NCBI GenBank assembly: GCA_013397865.1
Contig: VZTI01000620.1
Location: 766,245 to 830,244, forward strand
Source: Struthidea cinerea
Lineage: Eukaryota > Chordata > Aves > Passeriformes > Corcoracidae
Length of the DNA stretch: 64,000 nt
Direction of reading: 5' to 3'
Below are positions 58,244 through 64,000 of this stretch, piece after piece. The notes beneath the pieces were generated by a model. That model was not told the origin of the DNA. It saw only the letters and a program-made list of their open reading frames with translations, and made no database searches. Every line of letters starts with the position of its first letter. The stretch's first letter is position 1. The position numbers and the translations under genes were made by a program.

Positions 58244-61049
58244 GCCCTGAATTGCTCTTGTGATGTGACATGTTGCATGATTCAATGGAAAGTGAGGATT
58301 CAATTTAATTTCAAGTTATCAAATGTACATACATCTACATATTGAGTTTTCAACAGAAAATTAAAGAAAAACTAGACCAAAAAAGAAGTTAAACATACGG
58401 ATTAAAGGCCTCTGCTATTGAAATAAAGTGTTGATTACTGTGGGGGAAAAAAAGCAGCTCAACAGGCCAATAAAGGTACACTTGGGAGCTGACATTGGTA
58501 CAACTTCAAGAGAAGTCTCAGTCCTCTGCTGTGTTCTGTGTTTCCCACATAAGCCCTGTTCGCTTGGTTGCTGAGCAGTATGAGCCACAAGGTGCCACAA
58601 TGACTCATCAAGAAGACGGGCTCAAGCTGGGAGCTTGGCTCAAAGGGAAAAATCTGAACATTACATACATGAATAGTGCCCTCAAGTGATACGGATTTTC
58701 AGCCTGACCAGTGAGTTTGTTTTTGTTTTGGCTCATTGCCCAATCAAATTTCTAAATAATGAGGTGCAAAGAAAGAGATTAGCTTCCATGATTTTTTTAA
58801 GCTGTCAAGAGAAGGCCCAAAAGCCTCTTTCCCCCCTTTTAAAGGGCTCCAGCTGAATAACAATCTTTCAATAAAGTGAAATACAGCAAAATAAAATAAA
58901 AACTCCAAAAAGACGGGCAAACAAAAGAAGTCACTGATCATTTGGAAAGGCACCTACTTATGCCAGCAGGAGACTAACAGGGAGGAGGCTGGAGAAGACT
59001 GTTTCCTTTGTTCAGGCCATGAGGAATTCAAAGTTTGATTTTTGCTGAAGGCACTCCTCAATAAATAATGCTAAAAAATTAGTGGCAGCATCTCTCTTTA
59101 TGACCATAAACTGTCACAGGCTGTTACTAGACAAAGGACAAAAAGTGTCGTGAACACTAAAATGCAAATCAAGTCAGCTGAACAAAATGTACATCCTTTA
59201 ACCGATAGGTTTAAGGAAGGTAAGCACTGTATTACATCTACACAAAACACAGCTACATCGCTGCATACCGCAAAATATATTTGTTATCCTGCACACAGAT
59301 GTGTCTGTGCCTTCCTGCTCTGTTTAAACTCTGGCTAAGCCTTCAATAGGTACAGCAACCATGGGGCTGTCCATGGATATAAAAGAATGTCTTATATAGA
59401 AGACTTTGCACTCTGTGTCTGACAAACTACAAGAGGCTCTGCAGAGGCTGTTTTCTGCAGTGGCCTTGAGGGGACAGAGCCTGGAGTAGTGTGGGCATGT
59501 CTCGGTTGTTATTCCATACCACACATGTCATCACTGGGATCAGGAGTAAGGACTCTGACTTCTGGGAAGAAGGGAGTGACTTTGGGTGGAAAAAAGAGAA
59601 ATAATTCCTGTGAACATACTTCAATATGGGTTTTTTTCCCTTACATTAAGATAGAGTCTTTAACGTAGGCCTACATTTTAGGAGCACATTGAAAAGACAG
59701 AAAATCAGAAAGTCACCTACAGAAGACCAATAAGGGACAGAAAAGAGGTAGAACTACTAGTAACTGTTTAATTAAGTAAAGACAATTTAAGCTGAAAGTC
59801 TCCCTGACAAGTTCCAGTGGACTTTGGGATAACTTTCCCAAGGAGGAGATTGAAAACTAATCCTGATCTATTCTGAACTGGTGGCAGATAGAAGATTTTT
59901 TTTTGCTTTTTGCTTTTTTTTAATGCTGACACTGGAAACTGGCACATCTCAGTTTCTAGCTTTTAATACTACAGTACCAGATACACTGGGTTTTTTTATG
60001 CCTGAGACACATGTTATTTCTGAAGCTCTGCCATTTTAAAACGGTTTTTCAGATTTTATGAGGAGACTAAAAGAAAGGCTCCCTAAGAAAAAAAATCTCA
60101 GTTTCAAGTGTCAGACAGTACACCAACACTTGAAAAGTAGCATGAGGAGCTGCCTGTAATCCACAGGAAACTCTCCAACAAGTTCCTAGAAAACAGAAGG
60201 GAAGTGGGAAAATGTGATGTTACTGACTGTGATTTCCTTATGCTCTTTAGTAAGTGGAGTCAGAGTGTCAGAAGCAACACTGAAATACTACAAACCCTAA
60301 GCTGGCAGCGAGCACCCTTCTTTGAAGAAAATAGGGACTTTAAGGACTCCAGGACTACTCATGCTTTACTACCGCTTTGCATGGGTAGCATAAAGGAGAA
60401 AAAGCAGGCATTACACCAGTGAGGAACAGCTGAAGGAACAACTCTGGGGCATGCAGGGCAATCAACAGGTCAAAAACTGAGCAAAGACAACAGAAAAACA
60501 GGTGGAAGCCAAAATCCAAAATAAGATGTAAAGAAACTTCAAATTTAATAGCAAACTAATAATTGAAGGAAAAAGTAAGCAACTGCTGTCAAGACTCAGG
60601 AGATAGGAATTTAATTTATTTACAAAGAATAGTATTAAAAACAGCCTCATGACAAACAATATTTAATGTAGCCAAAAGCAGAAAAGTTGTATAAACCAAT
60701 TTATGAGAAGTGGCTTGCTCGTTTTGTTCCAAATAATCAATGTTAATCATATCCTAAGGCAGAGTCAAAAGTTCTTTTCACAGAGCCAGCATAAAATAAT
60801 GCTGATTAGATTTTAAAGGAACATTTCAGACAGTCCCTCCAAACCCTTACTCTTTTTTCATTAATATTCATGTCAGTGGCAAATCCCCATCAGGACAATG
60901 TTCTCACTTCCATCAAAATCAATAGGGTAAACAAATTTCCTTCTAAAAGAGTGGTTACCAAGGTCATTTGAGAGGATATTTCCTTAGAAGATCCAGTTTC
61001 ACTAACGATACACACTGTTTGGGGCACCGCAATATAAAAAAGATATAAA

Positions 61050-61505
61050 GCTATTACAGAGTGTCCAAAGGAGGCTACAAAGATGGAGAAGGGCCTTGAG
61101 GAGAAGCCATATGAGGAGTGGCTGAGAGCACTTGGTCTGTTCAGCCTGGAGGAGGCTGAGGGGAGACCTCACTGCAGTTAAAACTTCTCAGTGAGGGGCA
61201 GAGAGGGGCAGGCACTGATCTCTGCTCTGTGGTGACAGTGACAGCACCCAAGGGAATGGCCTGAAGCTGTGTCAGGGGAGGTTTAGGTTGGATATCAGGA
61301 AAAGGTTCTCTTCCCCCAGAGGGTGGTTGGGCACTGGAACAGGCTCCCAGGGCAATGGTCACAGCACCAGCCTGATGGAGCTCAAGAAGCGTTTGGTCCA
61401 TGCTCTCAGGTATGATTCTTTCGGCTGTCCTGTGCAGAGCCAGGAGCTGAACTTTGACGATCCTAGTGGGTCCTTTGCAATTCAGGATATTCTAATGATT
61501 CTTTA
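61050..61505 (+). mobile_element. CR1 retrotransposon copy
   Basis: Plus-strand CR1 blocks: GAGTGTCCAAAGGAGGC, GTTCAGCCTGGAGGAGGCTG, AGGGGAGGTTTAGGTTGGAT, ATCAGGAAAAGGTTCTC and CACTGGAACAGGCTCCC. The 3' part reads GATCCTAGTGGGTCCTTTGC then ATTCAGGATATTCTAATGATTC. It belongs to a different subfamily from the 33.5 kb copy. Confidence 0.9.
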
Positions 61506-61537
61506 TATATATATATACACACAAACACACACACATA
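61503..61537. repeat. TA/CA microsatellite
   Basis: A TATATATATATATACACAC run followed by further CA repeats, directly at the 3' end of the CR1 copy, a common place for tail-derived microsatellites. Confidence 0.85.
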
Positions 61538-64000
61538 GCCATAGTGCCAAAGACAATGCTCAGAAACTTCAAATGCCCCAAACTGGAAAGTAAGTAAATA
61601 AAAAGAAATCAAAATAATACTCAATTTCCTCTTCCTTTGGAACCCTAACTGCTGGTTCAAGGCAAAAGGAGACCTGGCAATACCAATATAACAACTTAAA
61701 CTTAATGACCTAAGGATGGCCACAGTCTAGGTCCCTTTCATTAAGGGCAGGCTGATATGTAGGGACTGATGAACAACATCTGGCAGGAACAACCAGCTGC
61801 AGCAAGCAAAGCTGGCAGACAGCTTCCAATTATCCAGGTCAGGGTTCACTTAACATATTTAGGATATTATCCTTTAATAGCCAGTTTTATGAATTTTAGT
61901 TGTCCACAAAATCAGTTTAGTACGGAAAAAATACTCAAGTTTCATAAACATCCTAAAGATGATAACTAAAGGCTGTCAGAAAAAACCAAAACAAAACAAG
62001 AGAAACTTGCAGCAGAATACATGTTTTTAAATAGCAGATGTATAGACTTGTTGGTATTCTTGTTACACTAGTTTCTTCTGAGTGTCAAAATATTACACTA
62101 GTCAAAGACACTGAAGACATACGCCAAAGATCAGCTGTTTGTCTCATAATGGCAGGACTGGGATGCCATTGTATTTCTCACTGTTTCCTCCTCACAGAAG
62201 CATCAAAGTCTGAGAAACTGACTTGTGAGGTTTCAGGGCTTGCTATTAAAAGCAGACTGACAACTTGCAAATCTGCCATGTGGACCAGAGACACAGATGT
62301 AAAAAGGGAGCATGTCAAACACACTGGGGTAAAAAAAATCCACAGAAAAGGTACAAAGCTAGTAATAGTTCCCACAGAAAAATGAAACCACTGCCTTAAG
62401 TGTTACTGAGAGTTAATACACTGTAAATAATGTGGAATTTTACCCAAACATGTGAGATGTATAACTACCCATAAGGCTCACACCAGCTCCAGCCCTGACA
62501 GGGGCTTGGCCTCAGGGTGCCCCTTTCCCTGCAGCTGGAGCTGATCCCTGCCCTCCTCTGGGTTACTGGGAGAGATCCCTGTCCCACTACGAGCCCTAGG
62601 TAGAACCAGGACAGACCTAATCCTGAAGTCTTCTGTGTAGAAATGGGAAATCTGAATTCTGCCCCCCCTGCTTTTTTTTTTTTAATAACTGAAAAATATA
62701 AATTATGCAGTTTCCTACATATCTCAACCAGGTGCCACATTTCATAGAAAAATAACCTCTTCAGCTGAGGAACCTACATAGGTTTTGCAAAAAGCCATAA
62801 TGATTTGCAGCACATAGACACAAACATAAAATCAAGTGCTCACCTTCCTGGATATAATGCTCTTAACCTTCCCTTTGCAAATCTGATCCCATGTCATTAA
62901 AAATTCTCAAAGATTTGACATGGATTTCCATTGCAGGCAGACCAAATAATACCCAAAGGATACACACAGTTGCCTACCTAAAAGTGCGCTTCTGAGTTGA
63001 TTCCTTCCCATGATTTAAAGTCTCCCTTCTTATGGAACTTTACCATAACACGTAAAAAAATTAGAAACTTACTGTACAGTCAGTTCCACAGTGTGGTGTG
63101 TCTTGTGTGCAAAAGACAATCAGCATTGCTCCCTTGCTGTTATTTTCACAGACCTGTACTGGCCTCGTTACATCGAGGCAAATGGGATGTTCTGTTTAGC
63201 AGGAAGTCCTGGCAGAAGGCAAAGGGTCAGACAAGCTGTACATGGCAGCTCCTCAGTCACTTGCCTCTTGCCACTCTGCCCCTCTGCAGCCACAGGCTCT
63301 TGTTTGTAAGGATTCACCAGCAACGTGAGACAAAATCAACATTTGCCAGTAAGAACGTAGGCCAAGGGCAACCTCCAGCAACACCTGACAGTAACCCAGC
63401 TCACTCTGGGAACATTTTCTGGGAAAAAGCAGATATAGTAGGGCTTGTTTCAACCATCCCTCGACAACCCACCGCCTTGGCAAGCAGCTGTCAGCAGGAG
63501 CAGTCCATCAGCCAGCTGCCTGATGTGAGCTTGCTCCAGCTGTCAGAATTTTTCAGGAGCCTCTTACAGGGCTGGAGTGCTCTCATTGCAGGTGGCTGTC
63601 ATGTTAAAGCCCAAAAGAGCTGCAATCCTGTCTGAACTTGTGAGCTGCTGTGCACTGTGGTGCCTGCCAAACTTTCCCCTTTCCCTGCTCACACACACAG
63701 AAAGTACCTCACTGCGATGGCAGGGATTCCTCACAGCACTTTCCACAGTGGAAATTAGAGGTGACCTGGTATTGAATAGCATGGTTTTAAAATAACTGTT
63801 TATAATACAAAATGAGAGTTGCTGCATTAGCTCTGAGAAGGCCTTGGGAGGAGGGCAAGGAGTCTGTTGAATGGAACTGGTGCACAGGGCTTGCCAGTTG
63901 AACTTTATTTAAATTACTCATCTTTGCAGCCATGAGGTCTTACTTACGTTTTCCCTTTGTGCACTTCTGTTGACATTTGTCAGTCCCACTTACCATGGTG

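Larger units (their letters stand above)
55750..64000. other. Region upstream of SRPX, no gene supported
   Basis: Contains a short CR1 tail (56647-56690), a CR1 (61050-61505), an AT/CA microsatellite and a duplicated motif cluster at 58173-58243. A 10-bp inverted repeat (GCACAAAATG) has arms at 56368-56377 and 56391-56400. The longest open frame (62997-63635, 212 codons) has no recognisable domain. In human the next gene beyond SRPX is RPGR; I found no RPGR exon here. Confidence 0.6.

Noticed and set aside
62997..63635. 212-codon open frame on the plus strand
   Set aside because: Composition is that of ordinary non-coding DNA, no domain or family recognised, no splice or promoter context.
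63935..64000. Minus-strand CACCATG followed by GTAAGT and a second GTAAGT donor-like site near the window end
   Set aside because: Only short motifs; the putative exon would be about 19 nt and no protein match is visible, so it does not support a gene such as RPGR.
1..64000. CRISPR arrays, prokaryotic operons, tRNA or rRNA genes, viral insertions
   Set aside because: None seen. The window is vertebrate nuclear DNA, and the only mobile elements I could identify are CR1 retrotransposon fragments.

Overview
This is a 64 kb piece of an avian nuclear genome holding two protein-coding genes that converge tail to tail. The bird assignment rests on several CR1 retrotransposon fragments carrying the avian 3' end (T/C-rich tail with ATTCTRTG repeats), on GT-AG introns of modest size, and on vertebrate protein homology. 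CDS phase was checked across every exon junction of both genes.

Plus strand, about 0.4-24.5 kb: the 3' part of SYTL5 (synaptotagmin-like protein 5 / Slp5, a Rab27A effector). Eleven coding exons give 508 codons plus a stop, covering the end of the linker, C2A and C2B. The N-terminal Rab27-binding domain lies upstream of the window. One intron uses a GC-AG donor. A 48-nt exon-like segment with an in-frame TAG sits in another intron. A strong hairpin lies in the probable 3' UTR.

About 24.5-33.3 kb: intergenic DNA with a CR1 copy and a weak pair of exon-like open segments. No recognised gene.

Minus strand, about 54.6-33.3 kb: complete SRPX (sushi repeat-containing protein X-linked; DRS/ETX1). 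Ten coding exons give 454 residues: signal peptide, two sushi domains, a HYR domain, a third sushi domain and a C-terminal DUF4174 (thioredoxin-like) domain. Exon 1 lies in a GC-rich promoter region interrupted by a 250-bp assembly gap. A CR1 copy sits between the stop codon and the best poly(A) signal.

About 55-64 kb: DNA upstream of SRPX with three CR1 fragments, a microsatellite and a small duplicated motif cluster. No gene could be supported.

The order and orientation SYTL5(+)-SRPX(-) match human Xp11.4. In birds that segment is known to be autosomal (chicken chromosome 1), so this looks like an ordinary conserved vertebrate locus. I found no new biological system. The best leads are splicing and RNA-structure oddities of SYTL5. 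The two genes are neighbours but act in different places: SYTL5 in intracellular Rab27 membrane traffic, SRPX in the secretory pathway and outside the cell.
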